From NCBI GenBank assembly GCA_900618065.1, contig UYIL01000003.1:992001-1056000 (forward strand): DNA of 64,000 nt. The letters are read 5' to 3'. The notes below the pieces were generated by a model that was not told where the DNA came from, searched no databases, and worked only from the letters and a program-made list of their open reading frames with translations. The stretch comes from Streptococcus thermophilus. Its GTDB lineage: Bacteria > Actinomycetota > Actinomycetes > Mycobacteriales > Mycobacteriaceae. Both the position numbers and the translations under genes were made by a program. Positions 8,233-17,023 of the stretch are shown piece by piece. How positions within the stretch are numbered: the stretch's first letter is position 1; the number at the start of each line of letters is the position of its first letter.

Positions 8233-8916
8233 TTACTCGCTTGCGCCCTCGTCGCCCTCGCCGCCGTCTGCGACCTCGACGGTGCCCTCAGCGTCGCCGT
8301 CCTCGTCGGAGTCAGCGCCAGCCTCGGCGCCGCCCTCCTCAGCATCAGCGGCAGCAGCCTCGAGATCTTCGTCGACCTGCTCGTAGGTGACGTTGATGAC
8401 CAAGAACTCCGGATCGGTGAGCAGCTCTGCGCCTTCCGGCAGCTGCAGGTCGGAAGCGAAGATCTGGTCGCCGATCTCCTTGCCCTCGATGGACACGGTG
8501 ATCTCGTCCGGGATCTTCAGGGCCTCGACCTCGATCTCGACAACGTCGAGCTCCTGCAGGACGACGGCGTCGGCAGCTGCCTCGCCCTCGTAGGTGACCG
8601 GCACCTCGACGTTGACTTTTTCACCGCGCTTGACGCCCAGCAGGTCGATGTGGTCGATGTTAAGGGTCAGAACGTTCTGGTCGACATTCTTGACCATGGC
8701 GAGGTTCTTCTCACCGTCGATGTCGAGCTCGAGAATGGCGTTGGTACCGTCGTTACGCACAAGGGCGCTGATCTCGAGGATGTCGACGTGGAAGTGGATG
8801 TTGTCCTCGCCGGAGCTGTAGAGAACGCCGGGGACGCGGCCCGCGACGCGGAGGCGGCGGGAAGCGCCCTTGCCGAACTCTTCGCGCTTCTCGGCCTTAA
8901 TAACCGGGTTAGCCAT
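8233..8916 (-). CDS. rplY: 50S ribosomal protein L25 / general stress protein Ctc
   Basis: 227 residues from ATG 8916 (AGGAGT Shine-Dalgarno about 6 bases upstream). The N-terminal 5S-rRNA-binding domain has the EKREEFGKGASRRLRVAGRVPGVLYS signature at residues 8-33. A C-terminal TL5/CTC beta domain (LQELDVVEIEVEALKIPDEI) follows. The last 40 or so residues are a very acidic Ala/Glu/Asp/Gly tail, common in actinobacterial L25. It binds 5S rRNA in the large subunit. The gene is preceded by a structured leader (8939-9028). Confidence 0.95.
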   Translation of the reverse strand: MANPVIKAEKREEFGKGASRRLRVAGRVPGVLYSSGEDNIHFHVDILEISALVRNDGTNAILELDIDGEKNLAMVKNVDQNVLTLNIDHIDLLGVKRGEKVNVEVPVTYEGEAAADAVVLQELDVVEIEVEALKIPDEITVSIEGKEIGDQIFASDLQLPEGAELLTDPEFLVINVTYEQVDEDLEAAAADAEEGGAEAGADSDEDGDAEGTVEVADGGEGDEGASE

Positions 8917-8938
8917 GATGGTTACTCCTGTGTGTTCG

Positions 8939-9028
8939 GGCCACAAAAAATGCGGCCACTGTGATGACGATGTTCGTGTGCTCGTCGAGTGACCGCGCGC
9001 TGTTGTTTCGCTTCCGCTCAACAACAGC
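8939..9028 (-). promoter_or_regulatory. candidate structured leader of the L25 gene
   Basis: Two hairpins lie upstream of the L25 start on the minus strand. The distal one has a perfect 9-bp stem (8999-9007 with 9020-9028, 12-base loop). The proximal one pairs 8939-8945 with 8951-8957 through one G-U, with an all-T loop in the RNA sense. The proximal hairpin sits about 23 bases before the ATG. Several r-protein genes are autoregulated through leader RNA, so this could be an L25 site; that is inference. Confidence 0.4.
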
Positions 9029-9133
9029 GAGATGATATGTAGTCGAATCGCGTCGATAACGGCTCCCCGCAGGGTGCCCTCGCCGAGACGACGTAGAGCT
9101 TAACAGCCCAGAGTGCACTGAGCCAAAACGCCG

Positions 9134-10537
9134 CTAACGCTTGACCGCGGCATCCTGCCAGATGAAATGGCCCGTCCGCTGCAGACGCTCGTGTCCGTGG
9201 TCCAGGGGGATGTCTTTGCGTTCCCGGATCAGGCACGACACGGTCAACCCGACCAGGCTTGCGGTGACCAAGTAAGCGGTGATTCCCCACGTAGAGCCGG
9301 TGGCCTGGAAGATCCAGGAAGCGATGAACGGAGCGAAGGCGCCACCAAGGATGGAGCCGAGTGCGTAGGTGATGGATGTTCCCGACGCGCGCACCGTGGC
9401 AGGGAAGAGCTCGGCGTAGAGAGCCGCGATTTGCCCGTATGTGAAGCCCAAGGCGCAGGCGAGGAAGATCAGCGCAACGTAGATCTTCGGCATTTCCCCG
9501 GTGTTCACCAATGGGAACAGAGCGATCGCTGCTGCAGTCTGAATGACAAAACCGACCATGAGCGTGGTCTTGCGGCCCCAGTAGTCCGACAGCCAGCCGG
9601 TGAAGAACGTGGCTACCATCCACACCGCGCCCGCCACCGTGACGGCGAAGAGGATCGGGCCGCGCTCCATCGCCATACCGTCAGGGTTGGTGGTGTGGTT
9701 CTGGATGTATCCGCCGGTAGTCATATATCCCAGCACGCTGTTGGCGGCGAAGAGCAAGGCGCCGGCGATGACGACAGCGAAGTAGTTCTTGAACAGCGCA
9801 CCAATTGGGTTGTCTACCTGCACCTTCTTGATCTCCGCCATCTCTTCGTACACGGGAGACTCATCAACGCCCTTGCGGACCCACCAGCCCAGTACCACCA
9901 ACAGGGCGGAGAAGAGGAACGGTACGCGCCAGCCCCATTCGAGGAAAGCGTCACCAGGAGCGATGAGGTTCATCACGTACAGCGCCCCGGAGGACAGCAG
10001 CAGACCGGCCGGCGCGCCGATCTGCGGGCCGGCGCCGAACAGGCCGCGTTTGCCGTTCGGGGCGTGTTCGACGGCCAGCAGCACCGCCGAACCCCATTCA
10101 CCGCCGGCGGAGATGCCTTGCACCAGCCGTAGCAGCACCAACAGGATGGGGGAGGCCACCCCGATCGCCTCGTAGGTGGGCAGAAGACCGATGAGGGTGG
10201 TGGCGCCACCCATTGCCAACAATGTGATGATGAGCACTGCGCGCCGGCCGAGTTTGTCTGCGTAGTGCCCGGCCAAAAACGCACCTAGGGGGCGGAAAAG
10301 AAAAGACAATCCTACGGTGAGGAACGCCACGAGCGTACCGCCTGCCGGACCGAGCGGGGCGAACATCGCCTGTTTGAACACCAGCCCCGCGGTGGCGGCG
10401 TAGAGGAAGAAGTCGTACCACTCGATCGCGGTGCCCACGGTTGTGGCGGCCACCACCCGACGGCGTTCAGCGTGCATTCGCGGGTCGTTCGCGGGTTCTT
10501 CAGCAGTGGGCTCGGCCGCAGCGTGAGTAGAGGTCAA
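9134..10537 (-). CDS. MFS transporter of the metabolite:H+ symporter (MHS) family
   Basis: 467 residues with 12 predicted membrane segments. MHS hallmarks: EWYDFFLYAATAGLVF in helix 1, the loop signature GHYADKLGRRAVL at about residue 90-103, and RLVQGISAGGEWGSAVLLAVEHAP in helix 5, which is nearly diagnostic for the ShiA/ProP/KgtP group. The C-terminal half has LYAELFPATVRASGTS. The family moves compatible solutes, dicarboxylates or shikimate with protons; the substrate is not resolved. It is divergent from the succinate-semialdehyde dehydrogenase gene across a 277-bp gap. Confidence 0.9.
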   Translation of the reverse strand: MTSTHAAAEPTAEEPANDPRMHAERRRVVAATTVGTAIEWYDFFLYAATAGLVFKQAMFAPLGPAGGTLVAFLTVGLSFLFRPLGAFLAGHYADKLGRRAVLIITLLAMGGATTLIGLLPTYEAIGVASPILLVLLRLVQGISAGGEWGSAVLLAVEHAPNGKRGLFGAGPQIGAPAGLLLSSGALYVMNLIAPGDAFLEWGWRVPFLFSALLVVLGWWVRKGVDESPVYEEMAEIKKVQVDNPIGALFKNYFAVVIAGALLFAANSVLGYMTTGGYIQNHTTNPDGMAMERGPILFAVTVAGAVWMVATFFTGWLSDYWGRKTTLMVGFVIQTAAAIALFPLVNTGEMPKIYVALIFLACALGFTYGQIAALYAELFPATVRASGTSITYALGSILGGAFAPFIASWIFQATGSTWGITAYLVTASLVGLTVSCLIRERKDIPLDHGHERLQRTGHFIWQDAAVKR

Positions 10538-10814
10538 GGTGGTCCTCCTGAAACATGGGGTTGGTCGGGGGGCGATAAGGGCGTGCCAAAACTGGAGAAA
10601 AGTCTAGACCAATCGCATTCGGCAGAGCCGGAAAATATGCGCTGAATCGGATCGTGGTTCACCGTCGGTTAGCACGCGGCCGGCTCGATGACCGCTCACG
10701 GTCTGCTGGAATGCCCTCTAGCAGAGATTTAGTTGGCTAGCCCCCAACGTTGGCGATGGTAAACCGGACAGGGATAGCAGCAGCAAACAACCATTGAGGG
10801 GAAAATCCTACATT
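10538..10814. other. intergenic region between divergent transporter and dehydrogenase genes
   Basis: 277 bp with no convincing gene. It must hold the promoters of both flanking genes, and a TCCTCC complement (Shine-Dalgarno of the transporter) lies just before 10537. I see no clear -35/-10 pair, operator dyad or RNA gene. Confidence 0.5.
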
Positions 10815-12293
10815 ATGTCCAAGATCGATATTGACCAGCTTCTGGAAAAGGTAGAAAAGCGCCTCTACATCGGCGGCGAGTGGTGCGACGGCTCGGAGGG
10901 TGAGACGTTCGTGGTGGAGAACCCGGCGACGGGAGAGACCATTGCTACGATGGCGTCGGCTAGCCGCGAGGATGCGATCAAGGCACTCGCAGCGGCTGAC
11001 GGTGCCCGCACCGAGTGGGAGCACACCACCCCGCGTGAACGCGCCGAGATCCTGCGCAAGGGCTACGACCTCATGCACGACCGCAAGGCGGAGTTCGCCA
11101 CCCTCATGTCCCTGGAAATGGGCAAGACCTACGCCGAAGCTGAGGGCGAGGTCGACTACGGATCCGATTACCTGCTCTGGTTCTCCGAGGAAGCGAACCA
11201 CTTCTTCGGTAACACCAACACTTACCCAGCCAAGGGCAACCGGATGCTCACCTTCCGTAAGCCCGTGGGCCCCTGCCTGCTGATCACGCCGTGGAACTTC
11301 CCGCTGTCGATGGCCACGCGCAAGGTGGCCCCGGCGTTGGCGGCCGGCAACACCGTCGTGGTGAAGCCTGCAGGCAAAACGCCGCTAACTATCCAGTACT
11401 TTGTGCAGACGATGGTTGAGGCAGGTGTACCGGCTGGTGTGATCAACGCAGTGTCCACTGCGAGCTCGAAGGATGTCTCCGAGCCGATCCTGGCCGACAG
11501 CCGCCTGCGCAAGTTGTCTTTCACGGGCTCGACTCCCGTCGGGGTGACGCTGCTTAAACAGGCGGCCGAGAACGTTGTCCGTACCTCCATGGAGCTCGGC
11601 GGCAACGCGCCCGCCATCGTCTTCGCCGACGCAGACTTGGAGGTCGCGGTCGAAGGCGTGAAAATGGCCAAGATGCGCAACAACGCCGAGGCCTGCACCG
11701 CCGCAAACCGCATCTTCGTCCACGAGGCGGTGGCCGACGAGTTCACTGAGAAGTTCGTCGCCGCCGTCAAAGAGATGAAGGTCGACGACCCGTTCGCCGA
11801 AGGCGCCGACATCGGCCCCCTCATTGATGAGCAGGCGCAGCAAGACATGCAAGAGCTTGTCGACGACGCCGTCTCCCACGGCGGCGAAATCCTCTGCGGC
11901 GGCAAGAAGGTCGACCGCGCCGGTTACTTCTTCGAGCCCACCGTCATCCGTGGCTGCTCGAAGGATGCCAAGGTCTACCGGGAGGAGATCTTCGGGCCGA
12001 TCGCGCCGATCTTCACGTTCAAGGACGAGGATGAACTGTGGGAGCTGGCCAACGACACCGAATACGGCTTGGCCTCCTACGTGTTCTCACAGAACCCAGA
12101 CGTGATTTTCCGCGCCTCTGACAATCTGGAATTCGGCATCGTCGGTTTCAACACCGGCGCAGTGTCTGATGCTTCGATTCCGTTCGGCGGCGTCAAGGCG
12201 TCGGGTCTGGGGCGTGAGGGCTCGAAGGAGGGCATGCTCGAGTACACCGAGGTGCAGTTCGTCGGCATGCCGGACCCGTACGCAAATAAGTAG
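10815..12293 (+). CDS. gabD: NAD(P)-dependent succinate-semialdehyde dehydrogenase
   Basis: 492 residues from ATG 10815 (GAGGGG lies upstream; a TTG at 10794 is in frame but would leave no ribosome site). Aldehyde dehydrogenase fold: TPWNFPLSMATRKVAPALAAGN with the catalytic Asn, FTGSTPVG for NAD binding, SMELGGNAP with the general-base Glu, and NNAEACTAANRIFVHE with the catalytic Cys. The C-terminal IPFGGVKASGLGREGSKEGMLEYTE is typical of GabD/SSADH. It oxidises succinate semialdehyde to succinate in the GABA route. Its 3' end is overlapped on the opposite strand by the APC permease frame. Confidence 0.88.
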   Translation: MSKIDIDQLLEKVEKRLYIGGEWCDGSEGETFVVENPATGETIATMASASREDAIKALAAADGARTEWEHTTPRERAEILRKGYDLMHDRKAEFATLMSLEMGKTYAEAEGEVDYGSDYLLWFSEEANHFFGNTNTYPAKGNRMLTFRKPVGPCLLITPWNFPLSMATRKVAPALAAGNTVVVKPAGKTPLTIQYFVQTMVEAGVPAGVINAVSTASSKDVSEPILADSRLRKLSFTGSTPVGVTLLKQAAENVVRTSMELGGNAPAIVFADADLEVAVEGVKMAKMRNNAEACTAANRIFVHEAVADEFTEKFVAAVKEMKVDDPFAEGADIGPLIDEQAQQDMQELVDDAVSHGGEILCGGKKVDRAGYFFEPTVIRGCSKDAKVYREEIFGPIAPIFTFKDEDELWELANDTEYGLASYVFSQNPDVIFRASDNLEFGIVGFNTGAVSDASIPFGGVKASGLGREGSKEGMLEYTEVQFVGMPDPYANK

Positions 12294-13753
12294 ATGGTGT
12301 GAGGCGACGCAGCCTCGCGCCGTAGCGCTCCGTGACCACCGGGGCGCTCCATGACCGTCGCCGCGATGAACAGGCCGATAGACCAGACAGCCATGGCGAA
12401 AAGGCCGACGCGGTAGTCGGGCAGCAGGGCCATGAGCACGAGCACCAGCACGACGTAGGCCCCGCAAATGTAGTTTGCAGCGGGGAAGAACGGGGCAGTG
12501 AAGCTCGAGCTGCGTCCGCTCTTGCGGAAGTTCAGGTGGGCGAAGTTCACTGCAGCCCAGGTGATCAGCTCGGAACCGACGACCACGGCAAGCAACACAG
12601 TGAAGACCTTGCCCTCAAAGAAGTAGTTGAGCAGCACGACAGAGCCCATGAGTGCGCAGTTGAACAGCAGCGCACGCAGTGGCAGACCCTTCTGCGTGGT
12701 CTGGCCGAAGTACGCGGGGGCTTGACCGTTCACCGACAGGTCGCGCAGCATGCGCGCCCCCGAATACGTCATGGTGTTGCACACCGAGGCGACCGCGGCG
12801 AGGATCACGAGGTTGAGCACGTGGGCGGCACCGTCAACACCGACAAAGCTAAGCACGCGCACAAACGGGCTTTCCGAGGCATCCTGCTCATCCCACGGTG
12901 CCAGCAGCAGGATCACGCTCATGCCGCCGATGTAGAAGACGAGGATCCGCCAGATCACCGAGTTGATGGCCTTCGGAATCGTGCGCTCGGGATTCTCCGT
13001 TTCTCCGGCGGCGGTACCGATGGACATGATGCCGCCAAAGGTGAAGGTCACCGCAACGAGTGAGAAGACCACGCCGGACGCGCCGAAGGGGAAGAAACCG
13101 CCGTGGTCGGTGAGGTTGTGGAACCCGGCGTCGGCGGAGGGGGTGAGCACCAGCACGAAACCCAGAATGATCATCGCGACGAGCGCGATGACTTTGACCA
13201 GCGACAGCCAGTATTCTGCTTCGGCGAAGATGCTCACGCGGGCGGCATTGATGATGAGTACGACGACCAACGTGACCAGCGCCGTGATCCAGTGGGGGAT
13301 CTGCGGGAACCAGAAGTCCAGGAACGTGCCCATGGCGGTGAGCTCGATCATGCCCACCACGATCGTCGTGTACCACCAGTTCCACCCCGCGACGAAGCCG
13401 GCGCGGGGGCCGATGAAATCGCGGGCGTACGCAGCAAACGACCCAGAGACAGGGTTGGCCACCGCCATCTCACCGAGCATGCGCATGAGGAGATAGACGA
13501 TCGCACCGACGAGGAGGAAAGTGACCAGCACACCCGGGCCGGCGTAACCGATCGATTCGGCTGAGCCCAAGAACAGACCGGTGCCGATGGCAGAGCCCAG
13601 CGCGATCATCTGCAGCTGGCGGCTCTTCATCGCCCGCTGCAGGCCGGCGTCGCGCTCCTGCAGCGAATACGGCTTGGTGGGCCCAGAAGGCGCGGCGGAG
13701 CGCCTACCTGCGGACTCGGTGGTTCCAGCAGGAGTGTTGTCAGGGTCAGGCAC
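12077..13753 (-). CDS. amino acid permease (APC superfamily) with an extra antisense-derived C-terminus
   Basis: 558 residues from GTG 13753, which sits one base after the prs stop; TTG 13771 is an alternative. Amino-acid transporter (AAT) type: RQLQMIALGSAIGTGLFLGSAESIGYAGPGV in helix 1, EMAVANPVSGSFAAYA, WNWWYTTIV and GGIMSIGTAAGETENPERTIPKA. About 12 helices, ending near FIAATVMERPG. The expected stop soon after this is missing, and the frame runs 71 more codons antisense to the end of the dehydrogenase gene, giving a tail of Pro/Ser-rich, non-family sequence. Likely imports an amino acid such as an aromatic or GABA-like one. Downstream of prs on the same strand. Confidence 0.85.
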   Translation of the reverse strand: MPDPDNTPAGTTESAGRRSAAPSGPTKPYSLQERDAGLQRAMKSRQLQMIALGSAIGTGLFLGSAESIGYAGPGVLVTFLLVGAIVYLLMRMLGEMAVANPVSGSFAAYARDFIGPRAGFVAGWNWWYTTIVVGMIELTAMGTFLDFWFPQIPHWITALVTLVVVLIINAARVSIFAEAEYWLSLVKVIALVAMIILGFVLVLTPSADAGFHNLTDHGGFFPFGASGVVFSLVAVTFTFGGIMSIGTAAGETENPERTIPKAINSVIWRILVFYIGGMSVILLLAPWDEQDASESPFVRVLSFVGVDGAAHVLNLVILAAVASVCNTMTYSGARMLRDLSVNGQAPAYFGQTTQKGLPLRALLFNCALMGSVVLLNYFFEGKVFTVLLAVVVGSELITWAAVNFAHLNFRKSGRSSSFTAPFFPAANYICGAYVVLVLVLMALLPDYRVGLFAMAVWSIGLFIAATVMERPGGHGALRREAASPHTIYLFAYGSGMPTNCTSVYSSMPSFEPSRPRPDALTPPNGIEASDTAPVLKPTMPNSRLSEARKITSGFCENT

Positions 13754-13754
13754 C

Positions 13755-14732
13755 TTAGGCTTGACCCTCAAACAGTGTGGTCACGGAGCCGTTTTCGAAG
13801 ATCTCGTGGATGGTGCGGGCCAGCAGCGGAGCAATGGACAGCACGGTGAGGTTCTTCCAACCTTCGGTCGACTGCGGCAGGGTGTCGGTGGTGATGATCT
13901 CCTCTGCACCGCAGTCGTTCAGGCGCTCGCGGGCCGGGTCGGAGAACACGCCGTGTGTGGTGGCGATGACCACGGAGCGGGCACCGGCATCCTTGAGCAC
14001 GCCGACAGCGCCGGCGATGGTGCCGCCGGTGTCGATCATGTCGTCGAGAAGCACGCAGTCCTTGCCCTCGACATCACCGACGACGCGGTTGGCCACGACC
14101 TTGTTGGCGGCGTCGATGTCGCGGGTCTTGTGGACGAAGGCCATCGGAGCGTCCCCAAGCGTGTTGGCCCACTTCTCCGCCGTCTTCACGCGGCCGGCAT
14201 CGGGGGAGACCACAGCGAGGTTGTCCATGGAGTACTTGGACTTGATGTAGTCGGTCAGGATCGGCATCGCGTGCATGTGGTCGACCGGGCCGTCGAAGAA
14301 GCCCTGGATCTGGTCGGTGTGCAAGTCCACGGAGACGATGCGGTCCGCACCGGCGGCGGTGAGCAGGTCAGCGACCAGGCGGGCGGAAATCGGCTCGCGG
14401 CCGCGGTGCTTCTTATCCTGGCGGGCGTAGGGGTAGAACGGCAGGATCGCGGTGATGCGCTTGGCGGAGCCACGCTTGAGCGCGTCAATCATGATCAACT
14501 GCTCCATGAGCCACTTGTTCAGAGGCTGCGCGTGAGACTGAATGACAAAGCAGTCCGCACCGCGGACGGACTCGCCGAAGCGGATGAAGATCTCGCCGTT
14601 AGCAAAGTCGCGGGCGGTGGTGGGGACCAAGTCGATGCCAAGTTCCCGGGCCACGTTCTCTGCCAGCTCCGGGTGGGCGCGGCCAGAGAAGACTTTGAGG
14701 TCCTTGTGGCTTTCGACTTTCTTACCGGTCAT
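13755..14732 (-). CDS. prs: ribose-phosphate pyrophosphokinase (PRPP synthase)
   Basis: 325 residues. Makes PRPP from ribose 5-phosphate and ATP. Visible signatures: FANGEIFIRFGESVRGADCFVIQS (ATP flexible loop region), YARQDKKHRGREPISARLVADL, DRIVSVDLHTDQIQGFFDGPVDH and the PRPP loop DDMIDTGGTIAGA. Full-length class I enzyme. It follows glmU by 19 bp on the same strand, the conserved glmU-prs operon, and is followed by the permease gene. Confidence 0.97.
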   Translation of the reverse strand: MTGKKVESHKDLKVFSGRAHPELAENVARELGIDLVPTTARDFANGEIFIRFGESVRGADCFVIQSHAQPLNKWLMEQLIMIDALKRGSAKRITAILPFYPYARQDKKHRGREPISARLVADLLTAAGADRIVSVDLHTDQIQGFFDGPVDHMHAMPILTDYIKSKYSMDNLAVVSPDAGRVKTAEKWANTLGDAPMAFVHKTRDIDAANKVVANRVVGDVEGKDCVLLDDMIDTGGTIAGAVGVLKDAGARSVVIATTHGVFSDPARERLNDCGAEEIITTDTLPQSTEGWKNLTVLSIAPLLARTIHEIFENGSVTTLFEGQA

Positions 14733-14751
14733 GGGTGGTGTCGCCTTTCAG

Positions 14752-16239
14752 TTAGCTCTCGCGTGCGCGCTGGGCAGCTTCCGCCGCGGCGGTGCCGGGG
14801 CGTTTTTCTTCCACCCAGCCCTCGATGTTGCGCTGGCGACCTTCCTTGATGGCCAGGGCACCAGCGGGCACATCTTCTGTCACTACTGTACCTGCGCCTG
14901 TATACGCACCATCACCGACGGTCACCGGTGCGACGAACATGGTGTCGGAGCCGGTGCGGCAGTGGTCACCGATAGTGGTGTGGTGCTTGTTCACACCGTC
15001 GTAGTTGACAAAGACACTGGAGGCGCCGATGTTGGATTCCACACCGACTGTGGCATCGCCGATGTAGGTCAGGTGGGGCACCTTTGAGCCCTCGCCGATG
15101 TGAGCGTTCTTGGATTCCACGAAGGCGCCGAGCTTGCCGCGCGCGCCCAGCTCCGTGCCCGGACGGATGTAGGTGAACGGGCCGACGGTGGCCTCTTCAC
15201 CGATAACGCCGAGCTCACCGTGGGTGCGCACCACCGATGCACGCGCGCCGATCTCCATGTCGGTCAGGGTGGTATCGGGACCGATCACCGCACCGTCACC
15301 GATTTTCGTGGAGCCCCACAACTGCGTGTTCGGATGGATGGTCACGTCCTGGCCGATCTCCACGTCGATGCCGATCCACGTTGAGGCCGGGTCGATCACG
15401 GTCGCACCGGCGCGCATTGCGCGTTCGACGAGACGACGGTTGAGTTCCTTGCCGGCCTCGGCAAGCTGGACGCGATCGTTCACGCCGGCCAGTTCGCGCG
15501 CGTCGGGGGCGATGTGGGCTCCCACTTTCTTCCCGTCGTGGCGAGCAATCGCCACGACATCTGTGATGTAGAGCTCGCCTTGAGCGTTGTCGGAAGTGAT
15601 GCGTGTCAAAGCGTCACGAAGCACCGCGCCGTCGAAGGCGAAAACGCCAGAGTTGACCTCGCGCACGCGGCGCTGCTCGTCGTTCGCGTCCTTCTCCTCG
15701 ATGATTTCCTGCACCTGGCCTGCGGAATCGCGGATGATGCGGCCGTACCCGGTGGGGTTGTCGAATTCGAGGGACAGCACCGTCACGGCGGCCTCTTCGC
15801 GCTCGTGCTTATCGACGAGCCCCTCAATCGTCTCCGCCGTCAACAGGGGCACATCACCGTTAGTGACCACAACCGTGCCGGTGAACTCGGGGATTGCGGT
15901 CAGCCCGATCTGCACGGCGTGACCGGTGCCGTTTTGCTCCTCCTGCACGGCCTGGAGAATCTGGATGCGCAGCTCCTCAGCCACAGCGTCAACAGCCGGG
16001 GAGACCTGGTCGCGCTGGTGGCCGACAACCGCCACGACATGCGCCGGGTGGATCGCCGCCGCTGCGTGCAGCGAGTGCGATAGCAGGCTGCGGCCGCCAA
16101 TCTCGTGCAGGGTCTTCTGCGTGGTCGACTTCATGCGGGTTCCGGCACCGGCAGCGAGGACGACAACGGCGCGGGGCTGGTTCGCAGAATTCGCAGTGTT
16201 CACAGTGTTCGCGGTGTTCGCAGTGTTCGCAGCGGGCAT
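14752..16239 (-). CDS. glmU: bifunctional GlmU: GlcNAc-1-P uridyltransferase / GlcN-1-P acetyltransferase
   Basis: 495 residues. The N-terminal pyrophosphorylase domain starts with [14 protein letters not shown] (residues about 25-38) and has [10 protein letters not shown]. The C-terminal left-handed beta helix shows hexapeptide repeats ([26 protein letters not shown]) and [23 protein letters not shown]. It makes UDP-GlcNAc for peptidoglycan. The first 20 or so residues are an Asn-Thr-Ala repeat encoded by six 9-bp units, upstream of the normal domain start. Operon with prs. Confidence 0.96.
   Translation of the reverse strand: MPAANTANTANTVNTANSANQPRAVVVLAAGAGTRMKSTTQKTLHEIGGRSLLSHSLHAAAAIHPAHVVAVVGHQRDQVSPAVDAVAEELRIQILQAVQEEQNGTGHAVQIGLTAIPEFTGTVVVTNGDVPLLTAETIEGLVDKHEREEAAVTVLSLEFDNPTGYGRIIRDSAGQVQEIIEEKDANDEQRRVREVNSGVFAFDGAVLRDALTRITSDNAQGELYITDVVAIARHDGKKVGAHIAPDARELAGVNDRVQLAEAGKELNRRLVERAMRAGATVIDPASTWIGIDVEIGQDVTIHPNTQLWGSTKIGDGAVIGPDTTLTDMEIGARASVVRTHGELGVIGEEATVGPFTYIRPGTELGARGKLGAFVESKNAHIGEGSKVPHLTYIGDATVGVESNIGASSVFVNYDGVNKHHTTIGDHCRTGSDTMFVAPVTVGDGAYTGAGTVVTEDVPAGALAIKEGRQRNIEGWVEEKRPGTAAAEAAQRARES
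16181..16234. repeat. six 9-bp tandem repeats inside the start of glmU
   Basis: On the plus strand the units read TTCGCAGAA, TTCGCAGTG, TTCACAGTG, TTCGCGGTG, TTCGCAGTG and TTCGCAGCG in a row, ending three bases before the complement of the glmU start codon region. Unit length is a multiple of three, so gain or loss of units changes only the Asn-Thr-Ala leader and not the frame. Confidence 0.85.
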
Positions 16240-16284
16240 GGACGCTCCTTTGATGCGGGGAGTCGGGGGCAGTTCGCTCCCACT

Positions 16285-16929
16285 TTACGCACCGGAGCGT
16301 TCACCAGTGACAAACTGTTGGAAGGACTTCTCTTCGTCCATGACGTGCACTTCAATCCGATCGCCGTCAAGCTGGCGGAAGTTGAAGATGGTCTGGCTCT
16401 GCACCGCCCCAGTGCTGTAATTGCGGGTGTTGTCGTTGGGGTCGGCGGGGTTGCGGTAGCGCGTCGGTGTTCCTGCCGCTCCGCGGTCGGGTCGCTCGCA
16501 GGGCCACATGCCACCGGTGACCTCATACGAACCTGGTTCCACCTGCTTGAGCTTTGCTGTGTTCCCGAGCGTTTTGGAGGAAATCTCTGCCTCTTCGCCG
16601 TTCGCGCTGAACGTGATGGTCAGGTCGACCTTGTGGATCGGCTCCGAGCAGTCATTGAGTCCGCGGGAATTCGGCAACGTCGCTTTGTAGGTTCCGCCGT
16701 AATAGGGCTCACCCCCGCTGGCTGTCGTGGAGGTGGTCGCTGGTGTCGACGCGGCCGTCGGCGAGGTCTCAGTCGGGGGCGTTGTCGTCGGCGAGGTGGA
16801 AACGATATTCGAGAGAGGTTGTTTGCCGTCATCGCCAGGCAGGGTCACCGAGAATGTGCATCCGGTGAGTGTGATCGCTGCCAGCGCGGTGGCCAGCGCC
16901 GTTGCGGCGTGCCGGTTAAGGGTGCGCAT
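16285..16929 (-). CDS. putative lipoprotein with Thr/Pro-rich linker
   Basis: 214 residues from ATG 16929, with GAAAGG about 8 bases upstream. Signal peptide RTLNRHAATALATALAAITLTGC ends in lipobox LTGC. A Thr/Ser/Pro-rich linker (about residues 38-70) precedes a beta-rich extracellular domain containing LNDCSEPIHKVDLTITFSANGEE and a second Cys in MWPCERP, perhaps a disulfide. Likely surface-exposed. Family not recognised. It is downstream of the MFS gene and upstream of glmU on the same strand. Confidence 0.75.
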   Translation of the reverse strand: MRTLNRHAATALATALAAITLTGCTFSVTLPGDDGKQPLSNIVSTSPTTTPPTETSPTAASTPATTSTTASGGEPYYGGTYKATLPNSRGLNDCSEPIHKVDLTITFSANGEEAEISSKTLGNTAKLKQVEPGSYEVTGGMWPCERPDRGAAGTPTRYRNPADPNDNTRNYSTGAVQSQTIFNFRQLDGDRIEVHVMDEEKSFQQFVTGERSGA

Positions 16930-17023
16930 GATTGCCTTTCGTCGTGTGAATGTCCTGACCGTGATACGTTCCACGACGCCTTCGAGTTCCTCCCCCGGTC
17001 TCATTCCGCCGGATAACGCTGGC

